Shown one piece after another: positions 7,013 to 12,603 of a DNA stretch of 12,603 nt (positions are counted from its first letter, which is position 1; each line of letters opens with the position of its first letter). The DNA lies in contig DFIN01000017.1 in the NCBI GenBank assembly GCA_002372135.1, forward strand, positions 1 through 12,603, in the 5' to 3' direction. This stretch comes from Bacteroidales bacterium UBA3696 (GTDB taxonomy: Bacteria > Bacteroidota > Bacteroidia > Bacteroidales > Paludibacteraceae). The notes beneath the pieces are model-generated. The model was not told where the DNA came from. It was given only the letters and a program-made list of their open reading frames with translations, and did no database searches. Made by a program: the position numbers and the translations under genes.

Positions 7013-7071
7013 AGGCGATTCCGAATGGAGCGAACAACAGAGTGCAGACATTGTACAAACACAATACTACT

Positions 7072-7722
7072 ATGAACAAACTCATTACATTGGAGCAGGC
7101 CGTAGCGAAAGTGAATGACGGTATGACCGTTATGTTCGGCGGCTTCCTGGGGAACGGCAGTCCCGTACAGATTACGGATGCCCTTGTTGAAAAAGGAGTA
7201 AAAGACTTGACTATCATTGCCAACGACACAGCGTTTGACGAGGTGGCTCACGGCAAGTTGGTGGCTAATCATCAGGTGAAGCGTGCCATTGTGTCGCACA
7301 CGGGTACGAACAAGCAGACAGCCATTCAGAAGAACGAGGGCACACTCATAGTGGACTACGTGCCGCAAGGGACATTAGCCGAGCGCATCCGCGCCAAGGG
7401 TGCCGGTTTGGGCGGCGTATTGACACCGACAGGAATAGGCACGATTATGGCAGACGGCAAAGAGGTGGTGAAGATAGACGGTAAGGACTATCTGCTGGAG
7501 AAACCGCTAGGTGCCGACATCGCTATTCTGCGCGCCAACATCGTGGACGAGGACGGCAATATGGTGTTCCTCGGAACGACACAGAACTTCAACCCGCTGA
7601 TGGCAACGGCTGCCGACTATGTGATCGTAGAGGCAGAGAAACTCGTCAAACGCGGCGAAATCAAGCCCGAGCAAGTACACTGCTCCGGCATCTATGTGGA
7701 TGCTATCTATGTGGAGAAATAG
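7072..7722 (+). CDS. atoD: Acetoacetate/butyrate CoA-transferase, alpha subunit
   Basis: This family moves CoA between short acyl groups. In lysine fermentation it passes CoA from butyryl-CoA to acetoacetate, giving butyrate and acetoacetyl-CoA. From 7072 the product has 216 residues, the normal alpha-subunit size. The upstream in-frame stretch back to 6928 covers the promoter and is not coding. The family I CoA-transferase signature is intact: DGMTVMFGGFLGNGSP (residues 17-32) matches the pattern [DN][GN]xx, three hydrophobics, GGFxxxGxP. The GIYVDAIYVEK ending is typical of alpha subunits. The catalytic glutamate is on the beta subunit (AtoA/CtfB), which is not here: the next gene is kal. 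The symbol ctfA would be equally valid. As first gene of the operon it sets the link between Kce (acetoacetate source) and butyrate formation. Confidence in the family is very high; the substrate is inferred from context. Confidence 0.94.
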   Translation: MNKLITLEQAVAKVNDGMTVMFGGFLGNGSPVQITDALVEKGVKDLTIIANDTAFDEVAHGKLVANHQVKRAIVSHTGTNKQTAIQKNEGTLIVDYVPQGTLAERIRAKGAGLGGVLTPTGIGTIMADGKEVVKIDGKDYLLEKPLGADIAILRANIVDEDGNMVFLGTTQNFNPLMATAADYVIVEAEKLVKRGEIKPEQVHCSGIYVDAIYVEK

Positions 7723-7744
7723 TTTCAACTCTAAACTTTCAACT
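7723..7744 (+). repeat. Short direct repeat in the atoD-kal spacer
   Basis: TTTCAACT occurs twice (7723-7730 and 7737-7744), separated by CTAAAC, and fills most of the 26-base gap before the kal ATG. Such A/C/T-rich spacers can serve as unstructured ribosome landing sites in Bacteroidota. No Shine-Dalgarno sequence is present. Confidence 0.5.
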
Positions 7745-7748
7745 TAAT

Positions 7749-8135
7749 ATGGAGTACAGAACAAAATTGCGCTTGCGTATGAGCGCGAAGGATGCCCACT
7801 ATGGCGGCAATCTGGTGGATGGTGCGCACATGGTTCACCTGTTTGGTGACGTGGCGACCGAGTTGTTGATTATGCGTGACGGTGACGAGGGCTTGTTCCG
7901 CGCCTACGACCAAATAGACTTTTTGGCACCCGTTTATGCCGGTGACTACATAGAAGCAGAGGGCTGGATTGACCGCGAGGGCAACACGAGCCGTCACATG
8001 CTCTTTGAGGCTCGCAAGGTGGCCGTTGCCCGTCCGGACATATCGGCATCGGCGGCTGACGAATTGGAAGAACCGATTGTGGTATGCCGCGCGAGCGGAA
8101 CGTGCGTAACGCCGAAGGATTGTCAAAGGAAGTAA
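7749..8135 (+). CDS. kal: 3-aminobutyryl-CoA ammonia lyase (Kal)
   Basis: Kal removes ammonia from L-3-aminobutyryl-CoA to give crotonyl-CoA, the step after Kce in lysine fermentation. The product has 128 residues, the expected size for this small hotdog-fold enzyme. The N-terminal part YGGNLVDGAHMVHLFGDVAT (residues 18-37) carries the long central helix of the hotdog, and FLAPVYAGDYIEAEGWIDREG (about 60-80) is the usual strand pair of thioester-handling hotdog proteins. RHMLFEARKVAV follows. No signal or membrane segment is present. It lies 26 bases after atoD and 4 bases before kce, so it is firmly inside the operon. On its own the fold could be a thioesterase or dehydratase; the specific call rests on gene context (kce, kdd, kamA) plus a good match to the remembered Kal length and pattern. 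Confidence 0.9.
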   Translation: MEYRTKLRLRMSAKDAHYGGNLVDGAHMVHLFGDVATELLIMRDGDEGLFRAYDQIDFLAPVYAGDYIEAEGWIDREGNTSRHMLFEARKVAVARPDISASAADELEEPIVVCRASGTCVTPKDCQRK

Positions 8136-8139
8136 GGCT

Positions 8140-8970
8140 ATGGAAAAACTGATTATAACCGCTGCAATCTGCGGCGCGGAGGTAACGAAGGAGCAGAATC
8201 CGAACGTACCTTATACGGTAGAGGAGATCGTCCGTGAAGCCAAGTCAGCAGTGGATGCCGGTGCTGCTATCGTTCACCTGCATGTCCGCCAAGATGACGG
8301 CACGCCGACCCAGAGCCGCGACCGTTTCCAAGAATGTACCGAAGCTATCCTGAAAGTTTGCCCGAACGTGATTCTTATTCCGAGTACGGGCGGAGCGGTA
8401 GGAATGACTCCCGATGAGCGTCTGCAATCGACGGACACGAATCCTGTTCCCGAGATGGCGACGTTGGACTGCGGCACGTGCAACTTCGGCGACGAGATTT
8501 TTGACAACACGATGCCCACGATGCGTGCCTTTGGCAAACGTATGCTGGAACGCGGCATCAAGCCGGAATACGAGTGCTTTGAGATGGGACACCTTGACAC
8601 CATACTCACTATGGCTCGCAAAGGTCAGGTTCCGGGTGCACCGATGCAGTTCAACTTCGTGTTGGGCGTTCCGGGCTGCACCCCCGCTACGGTGGACAAC
8701 CTCTGCTGGCTGGTCAACAAGATTCCTGCCGGCTCGACGTGGACGGTAACGGGCGTAGGTCGCAGTGCCTTCCCGATGGCTGCCGCCGCTATCGCTATGG
8801 GCGGCAATGTGCGTGTCGGCTTTGAGGACAACCTGTACCTGAGCAAAGGCGTATTGGCACAGTCGAACGGCGAATTGGTAGCCAAAGTGGTGCGTCTTGC
8901 CAAAGAGTTGGGACGCGAAATCGCGACCAGCGACGAAGCCCGCGAGATACTCTCGCTCAAAAAGAAATAA
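8140..8970 (+). CDS. kce: 3-keto-5-aminohexanoate cleavage enzyme (Kce)
   Basis: Kce condenses 3-keto-5-aminohexanoate with acetyl-CoA and splits it into acetoacetate and 3-aminobutyryl-CoA. It is the founding member of the BKACE (DUF849) family of zinc-dependent TIM-barrel enzymes. The product has 276 residues, normal for the family. Visible active-site features: AAICGAEVTKEQNPNVPYT with Glu14, the zinc ligands His46 and His48 in VHLHVR, IPSTGGAVGMTPDER (80-94), GTCNFGDEIF, the ECFEMGHLD strand (145-153), FVLGVPGCTPAT, and VRVGFEDNLYL with the third zinc ligand candidate Glu229. These positions agree with those I recall for the structurally studied Kce from Candidatus Cloacimonas. It starts 4 bases after kal. 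A 107-base spacer with GAATA/TATTC repeats separates it from kdd. Other BKACE members act on different beta-keto acids, but the neighbours make lysine degradation the clear assignment. Confidence 0.95.
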   Translation: MEKLIITAAICGAEVTKEQNPNVPYTVEEIVREAKSAVDAGAAIVHLHVRQDDGTPTQSRDRFQECTEAILKVCPNVILIPSTGGAVGMTPDERLQSTDTNPVPEMATLDCGTCNFGDEIFDNTMPTMRAFGKRMLERGIKPEYECFEMGHLDTILTMARKGQVPGAPMQFNFVLGVPGCTPATVDNLCWLVNKIPAGSTWTVTGVGRSAFPMAAAAIAMGGNVRVGFEDNLYLSKGVLAQSNGELVAKVVRLAKELGREIATSDEAREILSLKKK

Positions 8971-8980
8971 TTCGATATTT

Positions 8981-9040
8981 CGGAATAATCGGAGTATTCA
9001 AAGTATTCGGAATAATCGGAGTATTCTGAATAATCGGAAC
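8981..9040 (+). repeat. Intergenic GAATA/TATTC repeat block between kce and kdd
   Basis: A 19-base unit (CGGAATAATCGGAGTATTC) is present twice without mismatch, at 8981-8999 and 9008-9026, with a 27-base period. A partial third copy (GAATAATCGGAAC) lies at 9028-9040. Each unit has inverted ends GAATA/TATTC that can form a small hairpin with a 7-base loop. TATTC-GAATA pairs also meet head to head at the unit borders (9004-9014 and 9022-9032). The block occupies over half of the only long gap inside the operon. Confidence 0.85.
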
Positions 9041-9077
9041 GAAAAAAGAACAATCATCCAAAAAACACATAACAACT

Positions 9078-10151
9078 ATGCAAAAACATGGAAACAAGTA
9101 CGGTGTACACCGTGTGATTGAGCCTGTAGGCGTACTGCCTCAGCCTGCTAACAAAGTGGATAACAACATGGACGAGATCTATGACAACGAGATCCTGATT
9201 GATGTTCAGACCTTGAACATTGACTCGGCATCGTTTACCGACATCCACAACTATGCCCGTCAGCAGGCAGGTGAAGGTGCTTCCGAGGAGAAGATTATGG
9301 AAGAAATCAAGAAGGAGATGCTTCTGAATGTGGAATTGCAAGGCAAGCACCGCAACCGTCGTACCGGTTCGGGCGGAATGTTGTTAGGTAAAGTAGAGAA
9401 AATCGGCGATGCACTGAAAGGCAAAATCGACCTGAAAGAAGGCGACCGCATCGCTACGCTCGTTTCCCTCTCGCTCACCCCGCTTCGCATAGACGAGATT
9501 CTCGCCATCCGTGCCGATGTGGACCAAGTAGATATCAAGGGTAAAGCCATCCTGTTCGAGAGCGGTATCTATGCCAAGATACCCGATGATATGCCTGAGA
9601 AACTGGCTCTGTCGGCATTGGACGTAGCCGGTGCACCGGCACAGACCGCCAAACTCTGCCAATACGGTCAGACCGTTGTTATCCTCGGTGCCGGCGGCAA
9701 GAGCGGTATGCTGTGCTGCTACGAAGCTAAGAAGCGCGTGGGTGTAACGGGTAAGGTAATCGGTATAGCCAACAGCCCCAAGTCCACCCAGCGTATCAAA
9801 GACCTCGGTTTCTGCGACATCGTGGAGAGTGCCGCCGGTATGACTCCCGTGCAGGTGAACGAGTTAGTTGCCCGCCTGACAGACGGCAAGATGGCAGACG
9901 TAACCATCAACTGCGTGAATGTGCCTGACCAAGAGATGACCGCCATCCTTTGCACAAAGGACGACGGTATCGTCTATTTCTTCTCGATGGCTACTTCGTT
10001 CACGAAAGCATCTCTCGGCGCAGAAGGAATCGGCGCAGACGTGAATATGATTATGGGTAACGGCTACACCAAAGGACATGCCGAGTTCACGCTGCAAGAA
10101 CTTCGTGAGTGCCCGAAACTGCGTAAGATTTTTGAAGAGCTGTACGCGTAA
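9078..10151 (+). CDS. kdd: L-erythro-3,5-diaminohexanoate dehydrogenase (Kdd)
   Basis: Kdd oxidatively deaminates L-erythro-3,5-diaminohexanoate with NAD(P)+ to 3-keto-5-aminohexanoate and ammonia, feeding Kce. The product has 357 residues. The N-terminal region HRVIEPVGVLPQPANK (11-26) and LNIDSASFTDI (46-56) are characteristic of the family. A medium-chain-dehydrogenase-like core follows with GSGGMLLGKVEKIG, KEGDRIATLVSLSLTPL (120-136), and the Rossmann nucleotide loop VILGAGGKSGMLCCYEAKKR (201-220). Further on are VIGIANSPKS, DVTINCVNVPDQEMTAIL, and a region VYFFSMATSFTKASLGAEGI near the C-terminus. No signal peptide is seen. The ATG at 9078 follows an A-rich stretch (ACAACT) without Shine-Dalgarno match. 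It is 107 bases after kce and 35 bases before kamA. Identification is strong from sequence and operon together. Confidence 0.94.
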   Translation: MQKHGNKYGVHRVIEPVGVLPQPANKVDNNMDEIYDNEILIDVQTLNIDSASFTDIHNYARQQAGEGASEEKIMEEIKKEMLLNVELQGKHRNRRTGSGGMLLGKVEKIGDALKGKIDLKEGDRIATLVSLSLTPLRIDEILAIRADVDQVDIKGKAILFESGIYAKIPDDMPEKLALSALDVAGAPAQTAKLCQYGQTVVILGAGGKSGMLCCYEAKKRVGVTGKVIGIANSPKSTQRIKDLGFCDIVESAAGMTPVQVNELVARLTDGKMADVTINCVNVPDQEMTAILCTKDDGIVYFFSMATSFTKASLGAEGIGADVNMIMGNGYTKGHAEFTLQELRECPKLRKIFEELYA

Positions 10152-10186
10152 CGCATAAGCACCTAACCGTCTAAACGATTACCATT

Positions 10187-11464
10187 ATGGCTGAATCCAG
10201 ACGAAAACAGATGTTCCCCAATGTCAGCGACCAAGACTGGAACGATTGGCACTGGCAAGTGAGGAATCGCATCGAGACACTTGATGAACTCAAGAAATAC
10301 GTTCAGCTGACCGAGGAGGAACAAGAGGGTGTTCGCAGCGTATTGAGTACCTTGCGTATGGCTATAACGCCGTACTATCTGAGTTTGATTAACCCCGATG
10401 ATCCGTATGATCCGATTCGCCGTCAGTGTATTCCCACGGCATTGGAGACGCATCTCGCCGAAGCCGATCTGTTAGACCCGCTTCACGAGGATGAAGACTC
10501 GCCCGTGCCGGGGCTGACGCATCGTTATCCCGACCGCGTGCTGTTCCTCATCACGGATATGTGTTCGATGTACTGCCGTCACTGCACGCGCCGTCGCTTT
10601 GCCGGACAGAAAGATGACGAGAGTCCGTCGGAGCGTATCGAGAAAGCCCTCGAATACATCGAGAAGACTGAGACGGTTCGTGATGTACTTCTCTCGGGTG
10701 GCGATGCGCTGATGGTAGGCGACAAGAAATTGGAGTATATCATCTCGCGTTTGCGTCAGATCAAGCACGTGGAGATAGTCCGTTTGGGCAGCCGTGTGCC
10801 GGTGGTATGCCCGCAGCGAATCACTCCCGAACTGTGCGCGATGCTCAGTAAGTACCATCCCATTTGGCTCAATACGCACTTCAATCACCCCAATGAGGTG
10901 ACGGAAGAGAGTCGTCGCGCCTGCGCTATGCTGGCGAATGCGGGTATCCCGTTGGGTAACCAGAGCGTGCTGCTTCGCGGCGTGAACGACTGCGTGAACA
11001 TCCAGATGGATCTGGTACACGAGTTAGTGAAGATGCGTGTACGTCCTTATTACCTGTATCAGTGCGACTTGAGCCAAGGTTTGGAGCATTTCCGTACCCC
11101 TGTATCAAAGGGTATAGAGATTATAGAAGGCTTGCGCGGACACACGTCCGGCTACTGCATACCGACGTTTGTGGTGGATGCTCCGGGCGGCGGCGGCAAG
11201 ACACCTGTGATGCCGCAGTACGTCATCTCGCAGGCTCCTGGCAAAGTCGTTTTGCGCAACTTCGAGGGCGTTATCACGACCTACACCGAGCCGCTTGACT
11301 ACAAGAACGAGTGCCACTGCCCCAAGTGCGAGGCAGAACGCAATAAGAAAGTGGGTAACGACAAGGCTGTGGACGGCGTTATATCGCTGCTCAAGGGCGA
11401 GCGTATGAACATCGAACCTGCTCACCTCAAACGCCACGAGCGCAACGAGGCAAGAAAGAGCTAA
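10187..11464 (+). CDS. kamA: L-lysine 2,3-aminomutase (KamA)
   Basis: KamA is a radical SAM, PLP-dependent enzyme that converts L-lysine into L-beta-lysine, the first step of this fermentation route. The product has 425 residues, close to the clostridial enzyme (about 416). The radical SAM cluster motif is CSMYCRHC, with Cys126, Cys130 and Cys133. The PLP-binding lysine is Lys338 in PGGGGKTP. Other conserved pieces: ITDMCSMYCRHCTRRRFAG, LLSGGDALM, RLGSRVPVVCPQRIT, LNTHFNHPNEV, and RPYYLYQCDLSQGLEHFRTP. The C-terminal zinc-site region CHCPKCEAE, with the internal partner cysteines, fits the tetramer-stabilising zinc described for KamA. The N-terminal WHWQVRNRI is the usual family opening. Epsilon-modifying EpmB enzymes are shorter and lack the longer C-terminal tail, so KamA is preferred. 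It is the last gene of the operon and is followed by three hairpins, the third a clear terminator. Confidence 0.96.
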   Translation: MAESRRKQMFPNVSDQDWNDWHWQVRNRIETLDELKKYVQLTEEEQEGVRSVLSTLRMAITPYYLSLINPDDPYDPIRRQCIPTALETHLAEADLLDPLHEDEDSPVPGLTHRYPDRVLFLITDMCSMYCRHCTRRRFAGQKDDESPSERIEKALEYIEKTETVRDVLLSGGDALMVGDKKLEYIISRLRQIKHVEIVRLGSRVPVVCPQRITPELCAMLSKYHPIWLNTHFNHPNEVTEESRRACAMLANAGIPLGNQSVLLRGVNDCVNIQMDLVHELVKMRVRPYYLYQCDLSQGLEHFRTPVSKGIEIIEGLRGHTSGYCIPTFVVDAPGGGGKTPVMPQYVISQAPGKVVLRNFEGVITTYTEPLDYKNECHCPKCEAERNKKVGNDKAVDGVISLLKGERMNIEPAHLKRHERNEARKS

Positions 11465-11491
11465 GCGATTTGTAATAGATTGTTATTCTTT

Positions 11492-11509
11492 GAATTGTTT
11501 GCACAATTC
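11492..11509 (+). other. Hairpin in the kamA 3' region
   Basis: GAATTGT (11492-11498), a 4-base loop and ACAATTC (11503-11509) form a perfect 7-bp stem 27 bases after the kamA stop. It is A/T-rich and is followed only by TTTCG, so it is probably not the main terminator; it may shield the 3' end of the operon message. Confidence 0.5.
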
Positions 11510-11514
11510 TTTCG

Positions 11515-11539
11515 TCAACTTTTTATGTTTTCAAGTTGA
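11515..11539 (+). other. Second hairpin in the kamA 3' region
   Basis: TCAACTT (11515-11521) and AAGTTGA (11533-11539) pair over 7 bp across an 11-base T-rich loop. It stands between the first hairpin and the strong terminator. With its A/T-rich stem it is a weak structure alone. Confidence 0.4.
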
Positions 11540-11551
11540 ATCAAGTAATAA

Positions 11552-11579
11552 AAAAACGCAGCTCATAGGCTGCGTTTTT
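11552..11579. terminator. Bidirectional terminator between kamA and the PII-like gene
   Basis: AAAAACGCAGC (11552-11562) and GCTGCGTTTTT (11569-11579) form a perfect 11-bp stem with a 6-base loop. T runs lie on the downstream side in both directions. It lies 87 bases after kamA and 41 bases past the end of the convergent PII-like gene, so it can end both the lysine operon and the RND/PII-like transcript. Confidence 0.9.
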
Positions 11580-11620
11580 GTTTAAATGTGATAACGGAAC
11601 GGCTACTGTTGCCCGATTCG

Positions 11621-11914
11621 TTATACCGTCTGCTCGATGTTCCACACGAAGGAGCGGACACCCACTTCCTCGTTGCGCATGTCCAACTTTTTGACCGACT
11701 CTAACAGAGCGGGCACCTTTTCGTCTTCGACTATGGTAAGGATGCATGAGTTCATTTCGGGCCATGCATGGGTGCCTCTGTGCGGCTCGCCGTTGCGCGA
11801 GCCGCGACCTTGCACCTCCTCAAAAAAGGTGAAACCACGGATATTCAGCATGTCCAACATATATTCCACACGGTCGGTATGGGCTTGGTTGAAAACAATC
11901 ATTACACTTTTCAT
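11621..11914 (-). CDS. Small PII-like protein next to an RND pump
   Basis: The product has 97 residues and no signal peptide or membrane helix. It looks like a one-domain ferredoxin-like fold of the PII-like class: an initial strand MKSVMIVFNQ, helix HTDRVEYMLDMLNIRGF (12-28), a glycine-rich loop around EVQGRGSRNGEPHRGTHAWP (33-52) where classical PII has the T-loop base, strand NSCILTIVED, helix KVPALLESVKKLD, and final strand VGVRSFVWNI. It lacks the long T-loop with the uridylylation tyrosine of GlnB/GlnK, so a nitrogen role should not be assumed. It sits 23 bases after the RND transporter gene on the same strand and is probably co-transcribed with it. PII-like proteins beside transporters often sense a ligand or bind the transporter; whether this one does is inference. 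The family call is likely; the ligand is unknown. Confidence 0.7.
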   Translation of the reverse strand: MKSVMIVFNQAHTDRVEYMLDMLNIRGFTFFEEVQGRGSRNGEPHRGTHAWPEMNSCILTIVEDEKVPALLESVKKLDMRNEEVGVRSFVWNIEQTV

Positions 11915-11937
11915 AATTCAGTTGCTTGGTTTGAGGG

Positions 11938-12603
11938 TTAGCGGTCTTTGAGTTTGATGTCCATAAAGATGAATTGTTTGCGCCGGCGTTGTGTGTCGGT
12001 TTCTTCTTCCAACAGTTGTCCCTTGAAAGCCATTGAGCATAGTTCAACTAAGTCGTGCCAATGCTCGGCAAGACTTTTGCCTTCGGGGTGGAAAAGTCCC
12101 AAGGTAAGGATACAACGCGGTATGTTCCAGAACGCTATCTTTGCGAAGCGAACAATAATAGGCATGCCGGCATAGAGAGTGGGCACGAGGAAGAGGGTCA
12201 GGAAGGTAGAGATGGTCAGACCGCCGATAACGACTATACCTAATGGTTGCCACATCTCGGCACCCTCACCGCTGGATACTGCCATCGGGATCATACCCAA
12301 GATGGTGGTGAAGGCAGTCATGAGGATAGGACGGATACGGCTGCGGCCGGAAAGGACGATGGCTTCGCGCATCTCGGTGTTGCGCTCACGCATGAGGTTG
12401 ATGTAGTCCACCAGCACAATACCGTTCTTGACCACAATACCTACCAGCAGAACCACACCCAAGGCACCAATCATGTCCAACGAGCGACCGGTCAGCCACA
12501 GTGCCAAAATAACACCGGTGAAGGCGGGGAAGATGGTGAGCATGATGATGAAGGGGTTGCTCAGGCTCTCAAACTGCGAAGCCATCACGATATAGACGAG
12601 CAG
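11938..12603 (-). CDS. RND efflux transporter (AcrB/HAE1-like), C-terminal part
   Basis: This is the end of an inner-membrane RND pump subunit, the proton-driven part of a tripartite exporter of drugs or other hydrophobic compounds. The frame is open to the right edge; 221 residues are visible, and starts near 12588 are internal. Membrane segments in order: FIIMLTIFPAFTGVILALWL, the conserved IGALGVVLLVGIVVKNGIVL block, ILMTAFTTILGMIPMAVS with the typical SGEGAEMWQPLG loop, and the last helix IVVIGGLTISTFLTLFLVP. The pattern GIVVKNGIVLVDY and the RSRIRPILMTAFTTILGMIP stretch favour the HAE1 drug-efflux branch over heavy-metal pumps. After the last helix comes an unusually long tail of roughly 70 residues, with FWNIPRCILTLGLFHPEGK, LAEHWHDLVELC and a basic end. 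AcrB has about 30. The PII-like gene follows. Adaptor and outer-membrane genes would lie outside the window, as would the promoter. Confidence 0.93.
   Translation of the reverse strand: MLVYIVMASQFESLSNPFIIMLTIFPAFTGVILALWLTGRSLDMIGALGVVLLVGIVVKNGIVLVDYINLMRERNTEMREAIVLSGRSRIRPILMTAFTTILGMIPMAVSSGEGAEMWQPLGIVVIGGLTISTFLTLFLVPTLYAGMPIIVRFAKIAFWNIPRCILTLGLFHPEGKSLAEHWHDLVELCSMAFKGQLLEEETDTQRRRKQFIFMDIKLKDR

Noticed and set aside
6928..7071. N-terminal extension of the CoA-transferase alpha subunit by 48 residues
   Set aside because: The stretch contains the -33 and -7 promoter elements and does not resemble the family; the ATG at 7072 gives the usual alpha-subunit start.
8981..9040. CRISPR-like array
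   Set aside because: There are only two full 19-base units and one partial unit with 8-base gaps, far too short for spacers, and no cas genes nearby.
8625..9053. Minus-strand open frame with an SDYSEY-like repeated N-terminus
   Set aside because: It is the reverse reading of kce and of the spacer repeats. The repeat comes from the DNA units at 8981-9040, not from a protein.
7072..11464. Recent horizontal transfer of the lysine operon, suggested by more C-ending codons than in ruvB or the permease gene
   Set aside because: The promoter is of the host type, and strong expression alone can explain the codon choice. No integrase, IS or flanking repeat is present.
11621..11914. Classical nitrogen regulator GlnB/GlnK
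   Set aside because: The protein is shorter (97 residues), lacks a full T-loop and its modified tyrosine, and sits with an RND pump rather than with amtB or glnA.

Overview
The window reads as a piece of a Bacteroidota (Bacteroidales-like) chromosome. The main evidence is four intergenic promoters of the Bacteroides type (TTTG, about 20 bases, TAnnTTTG). All four carry the same -7 core, TACTTTTGC. Start codons lack clear Shine-Dalgarno sequences, and the protein sequences look like Bacteroidales versions of their families. A lysine-fermentation operon suggests an anaerobe that lives on amino acids, as Porphyromonas and its relatives do. The genus cannot be fixed from the sequence alone.

Layout from left to right: (1) the 3' part of ruvB (+), cut by the window edge; (2) panB (-), convergent with ruvB across a perfect 13-bp hairpin that overlaps the panB stop; (3) divergent from panB, a FecCD/BtuC-type ABC permease (+) with no binding protein or ATPase gene beside it; (4) convergent with that, a minus-strand block transcribed in the order spoIID/lytB-like, dus, clpB. 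The first two of these overlap by 4 bp. The ClpB is short: it lacks the N-terminal substrate domain and about 20 residues of the second AAA+ module. (5) Divergent from this block, a five-gene + strand operon for lysine fermentation: CoA-transferase alpha subunit, kal, kce, kdd, kamA. (6) A strong two-way terminator, then a minus-strand RND efflux pump gene (3' part only) followed by a small PII-like gene.

The five operon products cover most of the 3-aminobutyryl-CoA route of lysine degradation. KamA makes beta-lysine. Kdd oxidises 3,5-diaminohexanoate. Kce splits the keto acid with acetyl-CoA into acetoacetate and 3-aminobutyryl-CoA. Kal releases ammonia to give crotonyl-CoA. The CoA-transferase couples acetoacetate to butyryl-CoA. 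The genes lie in the reverse of pathway order. KamD/KamE (the second mutase) and the CoA-transferase beta subunit are absent here and must be encoded elsewhere if the pathway works.

Most genes are well-known families. The points that deserve a second look are the compact ClpB, the incomplete lysine operon, the GAATA/TATTC repeat block in the kce-kdd spacer, the PII-like protein behind an RND pump with a long C-terminal tail, and the tightly packed divergent promoters. No mobile element, CRISPR array, tRNA or rRNA was seen, and no gap between genes exceeds 300 bases.
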